Positions 1 to 5,723 of a stretch of DNA of 7,496 nucleotides are shown here, one piece after another. A model generated the notes under the pieces. The model saw only the letters and a program-made list of their open reading frames with translations, ran no database searches and was not told the origin of the DNA. The stretch comes from Campylobacteraceae bacterium (GTDB taxonomy: Bacteria; Campylobacterota; Campylobacteria; Campylobacterales; Sulfurovaceae): NCBI GenBank assembly GCA_027056615.1, contig JALUKJ010000366.1, forward strand, positions 1 through 7,496, in the 5' to 3' direction. Position 1 is the first letter of the stretch. Each line of letters opens with the position of its first letter. The position numbers and the translations under genes are program-made.

Positions 1-18
1 TAATCAAAATAAACAATT

Positions 19-24
19 TATAAT
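19..24 (+). promoter_or_regulatory. Candidate -10 box upstream of the giant surface protein gene
   Basis: A perfect TATAAT lies 23 bases before the first ATG and 13 bases before the AAAGGAG ribosome binding site, so a transcript would have a leader of about 17-20 bases. It lacks the TG extension seen at the other two promoters of this window. Any -35 element would fall at or before the left edge and cannot be judged. In such AT-rich DNA a TATAAT can occur by chance, hence the moderate confidence. Confidence 0.45.
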
Positions 25-37
25 ATTATTATAGTCT

Positions 38-44
38 AAAGGAG
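38..44 (+). promoter_or_regulatory. Ribosome binding site AAAGGAG before a double ATG
   Basis: AAAGGAG is a strong Shine-Dalgarno match. Two ATG codons follow back to back, at 48 and 51. The spacer is 3 bases to the first and 6 bases to the second, so the second ATG is the better placed start. The two choices differ by one methionine and do not change the signal peptide. Confidence 0.75.
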
Positions 45-47
45 TTA

Positions 48-128
48 ATGATGATAAATAGTAGCAATTATCGAGGAATAAGAGGAATATTACTCTTTTT
101 ATTTCTATTTACTATAAATATTTATGCT
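48..128 (+). other. Signal peptide of the giant surface protein
   Basis: Residues 1-27 have a short n-region with two arginines (R9, R12) and a hydrophobic core at about 13-23 rich in Leu and Phe. An Ile-Tyr-Ala site is followed by Gln28, which fits signal peptidase I. No lipobox cysteine is present, so it is not a lipoprotein. After cleavage a Ser/Lys-rich linker (about 42-58) contains the motif Met-Ser-Lys-Ser-Ser twice, written with different codons. Confidence 0.85.
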
Positions 129-3100
129 CAAATTGAGTTTTCAAACTTAGATATCAATTCTAATGTATCAAAAAAAATGAGTAAAAGTTCTATTATTATG
201 TCAAAATCTAGTTCAAAAGGAATTAGCTTAGGCGATTATGTTTGGTTTGACCATAATTTAAATGGTATTCAGGATAAAGGAGAAATTGGACTAGCTAATG
301 TTAAGATAAAACTTTTTAATACATCTGATTGTTCAGGCACTTCTATTAAAGAGACATTAACATCTAATTTAGGATATTATCAGTTTGATAATCTATCTCC
401 AACTATAGATGAGTATTGTATAGCTGTTGAGTATCCAGACTATTGGACAGCAACAAAAGCAAAGCAAGGTGATTCTAATCTTGATTCAAATGTGATTGAG
501 TCGGTTAAAGGAGTAGGAAAGATTAAGCATGTCTTTGTAAGTTACACTGATAATAGTTTAGATATAGGACTACATCATAAAGATAAAAATTGTCAATCTT
601 TTGAGTTAGAACTAGGAGCTATAGGTAAGTTTGGTTATGATAACTCATGGGGAGTTAAACCATGGTTAGAGGTAGAGTTTAACAATTTTGTTGCACATGG
701 ATTTTGTAATGAGTATCATAATGGTGGACCAAAAGTAGGAGACAAATATGTAGTTCATTATAAAGATAGACTTGGTTTTACAGAGTTACAACATGATAAA
801 CTATCAAGAGCATTTCGATTTGCAAGTGACCCAGAGGTAATAGCTCTTTTTGAGAAAAGATTTAGTAAAACAGAGAGTTACTATTGGATTGAGATTTTTC
901 ATAATATTTTTATTTGGTACAGTACTGATTGGAACTACTCTTTAAAGAAAGTTGATAACTTTATTGAAGAGAATGATTGGTTTAAAAAATTAACTGCTAA
1001 AGAGAAATCTACCCTAAAAGATATAGCTCACCTTATTGTCAATAAGATTGAGGGTACTAATGGTAAAACTCAGTATAAACCAATGAAAGTTTACTATCTT
1101 TGGAATGAAAGCTCAGATAAGCGTCAAGATGCTATTGTTCCTGAGACATTTTTAATTCCAAATTTAAAAGCATGTAGTAATAATAGTGACCCTCTTCTAA
1201 AAGTTAAACTTGGAGATAAAGTTTGGTTAGATAGTAATAAAAATGGAAAACAGGATTCTAATGAAGTTGGAATACAAGGTATTAAAGTTGAGCTTTATGA
1301 TGCTAATGGAAAAGTTATCTCCTCTACGTTAACTAATAAACAAGGTTTTTATAGTTTTAGTGATTTGGATATTGGAGAGTATAGTGTTAAATTTATTAAA
1401 AAAGCAGGATACTCATTTACAACAAAGAAAGCAACTGGAGTAAGTAGTTCTCTTAATTCAGATGCAGATATTTCCACAGGAATGACAGATTCTTTTTTCT
1501 TAGATGGTGATAAGTTAGATATAGATGCAGGTATGTATGTTACTCCTCAACCAAGTATTGATATTGTAAAAACTACTAATGGAGGTAATGTTTCTAATAT
1601 TATTGTGGGAGACACCATTACTTGGAGTTATTTAGTTAAAAACAGTGGAAATACTATTATTAATAGTATTAAAGTAACTGATGATAAAGAGGGTGTAGTA
1701 GCTTGTGGTAATGATACACTTAATCCTTCTGGGAGTATGACTTGTACTAAAGTTGGTGTAGCTATTTTAGGTTCTTATAAAAATATAGGAAAAGTAGAAG
1801 GTATTGCTCCTAATGGTCATAAAGTAACTTCTAAAGGTGAAAGCTCTTATATTGGACATGAAGCACCTATTCAGTTAGGGAGTATTGGTGATTATGTTTG
1901 GCTAGATAGTAATCGAAATGGTATTCAAGATGTAGGTGAGTTGCCATTAAGTAAGGTGGTTGTAGAACTTTTTGATGAACATAATAAACCTATAAAATCT
2001 ATACATACTAATAGTAGTGGAAAATATGAATTTAAAGATATATCTGCTGGTAAATACTATATAAAATTCAGTGTTCCAAGTGCCTATAGTGTTACTAAAA
2101 AATCCCAAGGTAGTGATAATACAAAAGATTCAGATGCTAATAGTAATGGTAAAACAGTACTATTTAATCTAGTTGCAGGAGAAAATAGAACCGATATTGA
2201 CTTAGGACTTTATCCCAAATTAGCAAATCTTGGAGATAGAGTTTGGTTTGATATTAATGCTAATGGTATTCAAGATAGTAATGAAAAAAGAGGGGTTGCA
2301 GGAGTAACAGTTAAACTCTATAGTGAAGCAAATAGATTAATAGCAACAACTAAGACAACAAGTAATGGACAGTATATCTTTAGAAAGTTAACTCCTGGAA
2401 ATTACTATGTAGAGTTTGAGAAACCAACAAACTACAAAATAAGTCCTAAAAGACAAGGTAATAACAAAAGTAACGATTCAGATGCCAATGTAGCAACTGG
2501 AAGGACAGCTATCTTTACACTTTTTGCAGGAAGAGATGACAAGACAATAGATATGGGACTCTATCAAGAGCATACAAAAATTGGAGATAGAGTTTTTTAT
2601 GATTTAAATAAAAATGGTATTCAAGATAGTGGAGAAAATGGAGTTGGTGATGTTACTGTAAAACTATTTAAAGCAGATAATGGGAAATTAATTAAAACTA
2701 CAAAAACCTCTGCTTCTGGAATTTATCTCTTTGAAGATATTCCTGTAGGTGGTTACTATATTAAGTTTACTGCCCCAGCAGGATATACTATTACCGATTC
2801 ACATAAAGGTAATAAAGATAATGACTCTAACCCTGATAAGAGTGGACGAACAGAGAACTTTACTGTTAAGGCAGGAGTCCAAGACAGTAGTATAGATATG
2901 GGTATCTACCAAAATGTAGTAAGTTATGGAGATAGAGTCTTTTTAGACACTAACCACAATGGATTACAAGATATTGGTGAAAAAGGTATGAAAAATATCA
3001 AAGTAACTATCTCTTCAGCCAATAGTAACTTTACAAAGTCTATGTTAACCGATGAAAGTGGTAACTATCTTTTTACACACCTATCTGCTGGTGAGTATTT

Positions 3101-5687
3101 TGCAGAGTTTTCAAATATTCCTTATGGGTATCTTATTACTAAAAAAGATGTCAATAATAACAGCAATGATTTAAATGACTCTGATGGATTTGAAAAAGAT
3201 GGAAAAATATTAACTGAAGTTGCTCTTTTGACTCCTGGAGTCAATGATTTATCTTGGGATTTAGGTATCTATAAAACTGTTTGTCTTCCAGAAAAAGCTG
3301 TTCTTGGTAATCTTGTTTGGGAAGATTTAAATAAAGATGGTATTCAAGATATTGGAGAACGTGGTATTGCTAATGTAGGTGTAACACTTTACAATAATGA
3401 CACAGATGAGAAGGTATCAACAACTACAACAGATGAGAATGGACTCTATGAGTTTCCAAATCTTGACCCAAATTTTAACTACTATATTCAGTTTAAAGTA
3501 CCAGCTGGTTATGTTGTAAGTCCACAAGACCAAGAGGTTGACTCTATTGACTCTGATGCTGACTCAACAGGAAAAACAGATGTTATCTCTTTGACTCCTA
3601 ACCAAATTAACTCAAGTGTAGATATGGGGCTTTACCATAAAGGAGCAACAATTGGAGACAGAGTCTTCTTCGATGAACTTAATGGTGTAAGTAATGGTAT
3701 TCAAGATATAGGAGAACAAGGGGTGGTTGATGTTAAAGTCACTCTTTATAATGCACAAGGTAGTGTAGTTCAAACAACTCAAACTAATGCTAATGGTGAG
3801 TATCACTTTACAAATGTAGCAAAAGGAAATTATACTCTAGGTTTTTCTGAACTTCCTGATGGGTATATCTTTACACTTAAAGACCAAGGCAGTGATGAAG
3901 AGAGAGACTCTGATGTTAAGCCTAATGGACGAACAGATATTATTGTTGTTAATGGAACAGAGATTATCACTTCTGTAGATGCAGGATTGAAAAAAGTAAA
4001 AATGGGTATCTCTTCAAATGATAAAGGAAGAGGTCAAACAGGTAAAAATGTTACTGTAGATGTTTTAGCAAATGATATAGAGGGTTCATATAGTTTTGAC
4101 CCAAAAACTGTAAAAATCACTTCAACACCAAATGGAGCAACTCTTAGCGAAGATGGTAAAAAACTAACAGTTCCAAATGAAGGAGTATGGAGTGTAGAAC
4201 CAGAGACAGGAGCCATTACATTTACTCCAAAAGATGGATTTACAGGTGACCCAACACCAATATCTTACTCAGTACAAGATACCCAAGGTAATGATAGTTC
4301 AGCAGATGTTGAGATAGACTATCCCCCTTTAGCAAAAGATGACAGAGTTAATGGAGAGGTTGGTAAACAGATAGTTATCTTTGTTCTTGAAAATGATGCT
4401 CCAACATCAAGTCCATTAGATAAAGCCTCTCTACGATTGATTGACCCTGTAACAGGAGATGAAGTAGAGAGTGTAACTATTCAGGGCGAGGGTACATGGA
4501 GTACCAATATTGATGGCTCAATGACATTTACCCCACAAGATGGATTTAAAAATAATCCAACACCTGTAAAATATGTGGTTCGAGAGCTTTCAGGAGATGT
4601 AAGTAATCAAGCGACTATTACTATTGTCTACCCTGATGCTGTTGATGATGTTGTCATTATTCCTGCTAATCATGTAGGAAGTACAACCGTTAATGTATCT
4701 GAAAATGATAGTAACAATACCATTGCTAATACAGTAACAATAGGTTGTCAAGAATCAGGGGTAGAAACATTAGTTGTTGATAATGAAGGAACATGGAGTG
4801 TTGCAGATAATGGTGTTGTAACCTTTACCCCTATAGATGGATTTAATGGTAACCCAACAGATATTCAATACACCATTGGTTTAGTCTCTGGGGAGCGTTC
4901 AAACTGTGCAACCATAGATTTAAGACATGAACTCTTAGCTGTAGATGATAGTGCTACACTTAATGTTGGAGGAACCTCTCTTATTAATGTATTAGAGAAT
5001 GACTCGGGGGCATTAAATATTGCTTCTGTTCGTTTAGTTATTCCTTCTAATTCAGTTAAAGGAATAACCTTAAGTTCAAATGGTAGGACTTTAACCGTTC
5101 CAAATGAGGGTGTTTGGAGTGTAGATAATGAGGGTATTGTAACCTTTACAGCTATAGATGGATTTACTTCTTCGCCAACACCAATTGGTTATAGTGTTGA
5201 AAATATAGATGGTGTAAGAAGTAATGTTGCCCAAGTCCTTTTAACAGAAGGTGGTGTAACCATTACAGCCAATGATGATAATGCAACGGCAAATGGAGGT
5301 GAACCAGTAGTACTTAATGTTTTAGACAATGACCAAGGAGATATTAATATCTCTTCTGTAAGATTTATTGATGTTAATGGAGATGAAGTTACTACATTAG
5401 TAGTAGCAGGTGAAGGAACTTGGAGTGTAGATAACAGAGGGGTTGTAACCTTTACAGGTGAGACAGGTTTTGTAGGAACCCCTACACTTATACGATACAT
5501 AGTTCATGGTAATGAGGCTGTTTTAAGTGATACTGCAACCATAAGAATTACTGGTACTTGTGATTGTACCCCTTATGAGTCTAGTATCCCAGCTATGGGT
5601 CAACTAGCAGGAGTGCTTATGGTATTATTAACCATACTCCTATCAATGCTCTTCTTACGTAAAGAAGAGTTGTATTTAATTAAATAA
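48..5687 (+). CDS. Giant secreted multidomain adhesin-like protein (SdrD_B domains, CshA-type repeats, IPTL-CTERM-like tail)
   Basis: The 1879-residue product is predicted to be a surface or matrix protein. No catalytic domain is visible. Order: signal peptide (1-27), Ser/Lys linker, SdrD B-type domain 1 (61-177), a unique segment (182-387) with thioester-domain-like motifs, SdrD domain 2 (388-497), a DUF7507/DUF11-like domain (502-605), SdrD domains 3-8 (613-1314), five CshA-type repeats (1320-1836), a Cys-Asp-Cys spacer (1838-1840), and an Ile-Pro/hydrophobic/Arg-Lys tail (1847-1879). The family is known for adhesion stalks. SdrD B domains bind calcium, and CshA repeats build fibrils in streptococci. 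Adhesion or matrix function is therefore inference. There is no autotransporter barrel, no LPXTG motif and no RTX tract, so export is probably by Sec with membrane or CTERM-type anchoring. The start could equally be the ATG at 51, which is better spaced from the ribosome binding site. The next gene, a beta-barrel, starts 36 bases downstream. Confidence 0.93.
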   Translation: MMINSSNYRGIRGILLFLFLFTINIYAQIEFSNLDINSNVSKKMSKSSIIMSKSSSKGISLGDYVWFDHNLNGIQDKGEIGLANVKIKLFNTSDCSGTSIKETLTSNLGYYQFDNLSPTIDEYCIAVEYPDYWTATKAKQGDSNLDSNVIESVKGVGKIKHVFVSYTDNSLDIGLHHKDKNCQSFELELGAIGKFGYDNSWGVKPWLEVEFNNFVAHGFCNEYHNGGPKVGDKYVVHYKDRLGFTELQHDKLSRAFRFASDPEVIALFEKRFSKTESYYWIEIFHNIFIWYSTDWNYSLKKVDNFIEENDWFKKLTAKEKSTLKDIAHLIVNKIEGTNGKTQYKPMKVYYLWNESSDKRQDAIVPETFLIPNLKACSNNSDPLLKVKLGDKVWLDSNKNGKQDSNEVGIQGIKVELYDANGKVISSTLTNKQGFYSFSDLDIGEYSVKFIKKAGYSFTTKKATGVSSSLNSDADISTGMTDSFFLDGDKLDIDAGMYVTPQPSIDIVKTTNGGNVSNIIVGDTITWSYLVKNSGNTIINSIKVTDDKEGVVACGNDTLNPSGSMTCTKVGVAILGSYKNIGKVEGIAPNGHKVTSKGESSYIGHEAPIQLGSIGDYVWLDSNRNGIQDVGELPLSKVVVELFDEHNKPIKSIHTNSSGKYEFKDISAGKYYIKFSVPSAYSVTKKSQGSDNTKDSDANSNGKTVLFNLVAGENRTDIDLGLYPKLANLGDRVWFDINANGIQDSNEKRGVAGVTVKLYSEANRLIATTKTTSNGQYIFRKLTPGNYYVEFEKPTNYKISPKRQGNNKSNDSDANVATGRTAIFTLFAGRDDKTIDMGLYQEHTKIGDRVFYDLNKNGIQDSGENGVGDVTVKLFKADNGKLIKTTKTSASGIYLFEDIPVGGYYIKFTAPAGYTITDSHKGNKDNDSNPDKSGRTENFTVKAGVQDSSIDMGIYQNVVSYGDRVFLDTNHNGLQDIGEKGMKNIKVTISSANSNFTKSMLTDESGNYLFTHLSAGEYFAEFSNIPYGYLITKKDVNNNSNDLNDSDGFEKDGKILTEVALLTPGVNDLSWDLGIYKTVCLPEKAVLGNLVWEDLNKDGIQDIGERGIANVGVTLYNNDTDEKVSTTTTDENGLYEFPNLDPNFNYYIQFKVPAGYVVSPQDQEVDSIDSDADSTGKTDVISLTPNQINSSVDMGLYHKGATIGDRVFFDELNGVSNGIQDIGEQGVVDVKVTLYNAQGSVVQTTQTNANGEYHFTNVAKGNYTLGFSELPDGYIFTLKDQGSDEERDSDVKPNGRTDIIVVNGTEIITSVDAGLKKVKMGISSNDKGRGQTGKNVTVDVLANDIEGSYSFDPKTVKITSTPNGATLSEDGKKLTVPNEGVWSVEPETGAITFTPKDGFTGDPTPISYSVQDTQGNDSSADVEIDYPPLAKDDRVNGEVGKQIVIFVLENDAPTSSPLDKASLRLIDPVTGDEVESVTIQGEGTWSTNIDGSMTFTPQDGFKNNPTPVKYVVRELSGDVSNQATITIVYPDAVDDVVIIPANHVGSTTVNVSENDSNNTIANTVTIGCQESGVETLVVDNEGTWSVADNGVVTFTPIDGFNGNPTDIQYTIGLVSGERSNCATIDLRHELLAVDDSATLNVGGTSLINVLENDSGALNIASVRLVIPSNSVKGITLSSNGRTLTVPNEGVWSVDNEGIVTFTAIDGFTSSPTPIGYSVENIDGVRSNVAQVLLTEGGVTITANDDNATANGGEPVVLNVLDNDQGDINISSVRFIDVNGDEVTTLVVAGEGTWSVDNRGVVTFTGETGFVGTPTLIRYIVHGNEAVLSDTATIRITGTCDCTPYESSIPAMGQLAGVLMVLLTILLSMLFLRKEELYLIK
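228..578 (+). repeat. SdrD B-type domain 1
   Basis: Residues 61-177 open with the family hallmark Leu-Gly-Asp-x-Val-Trp, followed by a calcium-loop pattern D68-x-N70-x-N72-G73-I-Q-D76-x-x-E79, and close with Asp-Ile-Gly-Leu (172-175). This copy differs from the others in having two cysteines (C95 and C124) on what should be neighbouring strands, suggesting a disulphide. It also has a degenerate second acidic motif (Asp-Ser-Asn in place of Asp-Ser-Asp-Ala). Copy 1 is separated from the rest by the unique segment that follows. Confidence 0.85.
591..1208 (+). other. Unique segment with thioester-domain-like motifs
   Basis: Residues 182-387 match no repeat elsewhere in the protein. Phe219-Cys220-Asn-Glu222 resembles the first motif of Gram-positive thioester domains (aromatic-Cys-hydrophobic-acidic). 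H285-N286-I-F-I289-W290 resembles their second motif (x-Gln-x-x-Ile-Trp), except that the Gln is Asn. Between them lies a probable helical stretch, and after Trp290 comes another helical, Lys/Glu-rich stretch (about 298-333). Cys182 and Cys376 near the ends could close the domain with a disulphide. In Gram-positive adhesins such domains sit near the N-terminus in front of Cna-B-like stalks, as here. The Asn substitution means an internal thioester cannot be assumed. The segment may instead be an unrelated fold with chance motifs. Confidence 0.35.
1209..1538 (+). repeat. SdrD B-type domain 2
   Basis: Residues 388-497 carry Leu-Gly-Asp-Lys-Val-Trp, then D-x-N-x-N-G-x-x-D-x-x-E, the Asp-Ser-Asp-Ala-Asp motif near 471-475, and the closing Asp-Ile-Asp-Ala-Gly-Met-Tyr (491-497). 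It lacks cysteines. It is separated from the main SdrD array by the DUF7507-like domain. Confidence 0.87.
1551..1860 (+). other. DUF7507/DUF11-like beta-sandwich domain
   Basis: Residues 502-605 begin Pro-Ser-Ile-Asp-Ile-Val-Lys-Thr. They continue with Gly-Asp-Thr-Ile-Thr-Trp-Ser-Tyr and a Lys-Asn-Ser-Gly-Asn-Thr motif, followed by Ile-Lys-Val-Thr-Asp-Asp. This is the usual layout of the DUF11/DUF7507 family found in long bacterial surface proteins. C553 and C566 flank Leu-Asn-Pro-Ser-Gly, the place where family members often have a conserved Cys pair, so a disulphide is likely. The domain probably serves as a structural spacer in the stalk. Confidence 0.75.
1884..3989 (+). repeat. Tandem array of SdrD B-type domains 3-8
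   Basis: Six consecutive domains lie at about residues 613-722, 728-839, 845-954, 960-1075, 1086-1196 and 1202-1314, with a pitch of about 115-126 residues (roughly 345-378 bases). Each starts Gly-Asp(or Asn)-x-Val-Trp/Phe, has a calcium-loop motif D-x-N-x-N/D-G-x-Q-D-x-x-E, a mid-domain Asp-Ser-Asp-type acidic motif, and closes Asp-x-Gly-Leu/Ile-Tyr or similar. The six copies are diverged overall but share a DNA core, AATGGTATTCAAGAT, which is exact in domains 3, 4, 5 and 8 and one base off in domain 7. Domain 8 has three extra residues in the calcium loop. A single cysteine (in the linker before domain 7) is present across this array. In Gram-positive relatives such stacks become rigid on calcium binding; the same is inferred here. 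Confidence 0.9.
4005..5555 (+). repeat. Five CshA-type fibril repeats
   Basis: Five repeats lie at about residues 1320-1426, 1427-1529, 1530-1628, 1629-1734 and 1735-1836, each about 100 residues. Shared features are an early Val-Leu-x-Asn-Asp (Val-Ser-Glu-Asn-Asp in repeat 3), then Glu-Gly-Thr/Val-Trp-Ser, a stretch of the type Gly-x-Val/Ile/Met-Thr-Phe-Thr, Asp-Gly-Phe (Thr-Gly-Phe in repeat 5), and Pro-Thr-x-Ile/Val-x-Tyr. These match the CshA-type repeat family known from streptococcal fibrils and found in many Gram-negative surface proteins. Repeats 1 and 4 share the longer variant Leu-Thr-Val-Pro-Asn-Glu-Gly-Val-Trp-Ser-Val. Repeat 3 alone has a cysteine pair, one after Thr-Ile-Gly and one after Arg-Ser-Asn. 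Repeat 5 has lost the Pro of the Thr-Pro motif after Phe-Thr. The stack probably forms the membrane-proximal stalk. Confidence 0.85.
5586..5684 (+). other. IPTL-CTERM-like C-terminal sorting/anchor signal
   Basis: The last 33 residues read Ile1847-Pro-Ala-Met-Gly-Gln, then a hydrophobic helix (about 1853-1870), then Arg1871-Lys1872 and a short charged tail. The order, a short Pro-containing motif followed by a transmembrane helix and a basic cluster at the very end, is that of PEP-CTERM-type signals. The Ile-Pro start is closest to IPTL-CTERM, with Ala-Met in place of Thr-Leu. A Cys-Asp-Cys motif (1838-1840) lies just before it. It could simply be a C-terminal membrane anchor. No processing enzyme is encoded in the window. 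Confidence 0.6.
5649..5680 (+). terminator. Possible hairpin terminator or attenuator overlapping the 3' end of the surface-protein gene
   Basis: CTCTTCTT (5649-5656) and AAGAAGAG (5662-5669) form a perfect 8-bp stem with a 5-base ACGTA loop, followed by a weak T-rich tail (TTGTATTTAATT). It lies inside the last codons, which encode the Leu-Phe-Leu-Arg-Lys-Glu-Glu tail, so coding constraint may explain it. The tail is poor for an intrinsic terminator. It could partially separate the surface-protein transcript from the barrel gene, which has its own promoter right after. Confidence 0.3.
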
Positions 5688-5696
5688 TGTTATAAT
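5688..5696 (+). promoter_or_regulatory. Extended -10 promoter TGTTATAAT before the beta-barrel gene
   Basis: A perfect TGnTATAAT starts on the base after the upstream stop codon. The predicted transcription start near 5703 gives a leader of about 20 bases that includes the AAAGGA ribosome binding site at 5711-5716. A weak -35-like TTGTAT sits at 5670-5675 with a 15-base gap. The -10 overlaps a 14-base perfect palindrome, TATAATATATTATA (5691-5704), which may be incidental in such AT-rich DNA. Confidence 0.65.
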
Positions 5697-5723
5697 ATAT
5701 TATACAATATAAAGGATTTTAAA

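Noticed and set aside
170..177. Run of eight A near the start of the surface-protein gene, a possible phase-variation tract
   Set aside because: It encodes Lys-Lys within a Ser/Lys linker in AT-rich DNA. Eight A is short, and phase-variable tracts in this group are usually longer poly-G/C runs.
3612..3806. Open frame of 64 codons on the minus strand
   Set aside because: It lies entirely inside the conserved SdrD domain 7/8 coding region of the plus-strand gene, has no ribosome binding site and shows no recognisable domain; it is a shadow.
1884..3989. Regularly spaced short repeats resembling a CRISPR array
   Set aside because: The repeat cores are about 345-378 bases apart and lie in frame inside conserved protein domains; the spacing and coding context exclude CRISPR.
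5006..5010. G5 run as a contingency tract
   Set aside because: Five G is too short for slip-strand switching, and no other G tract is present.
5189..5500. Open frame of 103 codons on the minus strand
   Set aside because: It is antisense to CshA repeats 4-5 and its Ser/Pro/Thr-rich composition mirrors the repeats' codons. The similar frame at 4034-4216 has the same origin.
48..5687. Autotransporter, RTX type I secreted adhesin or LPXTG wall-anchored protein
   Set aside because: No C-terminal barrel, no glycine-rich nonapeptide repeats and no LPXTG motif are present; the C-terminus is Ile-Pro, helix and Arg-Lys.
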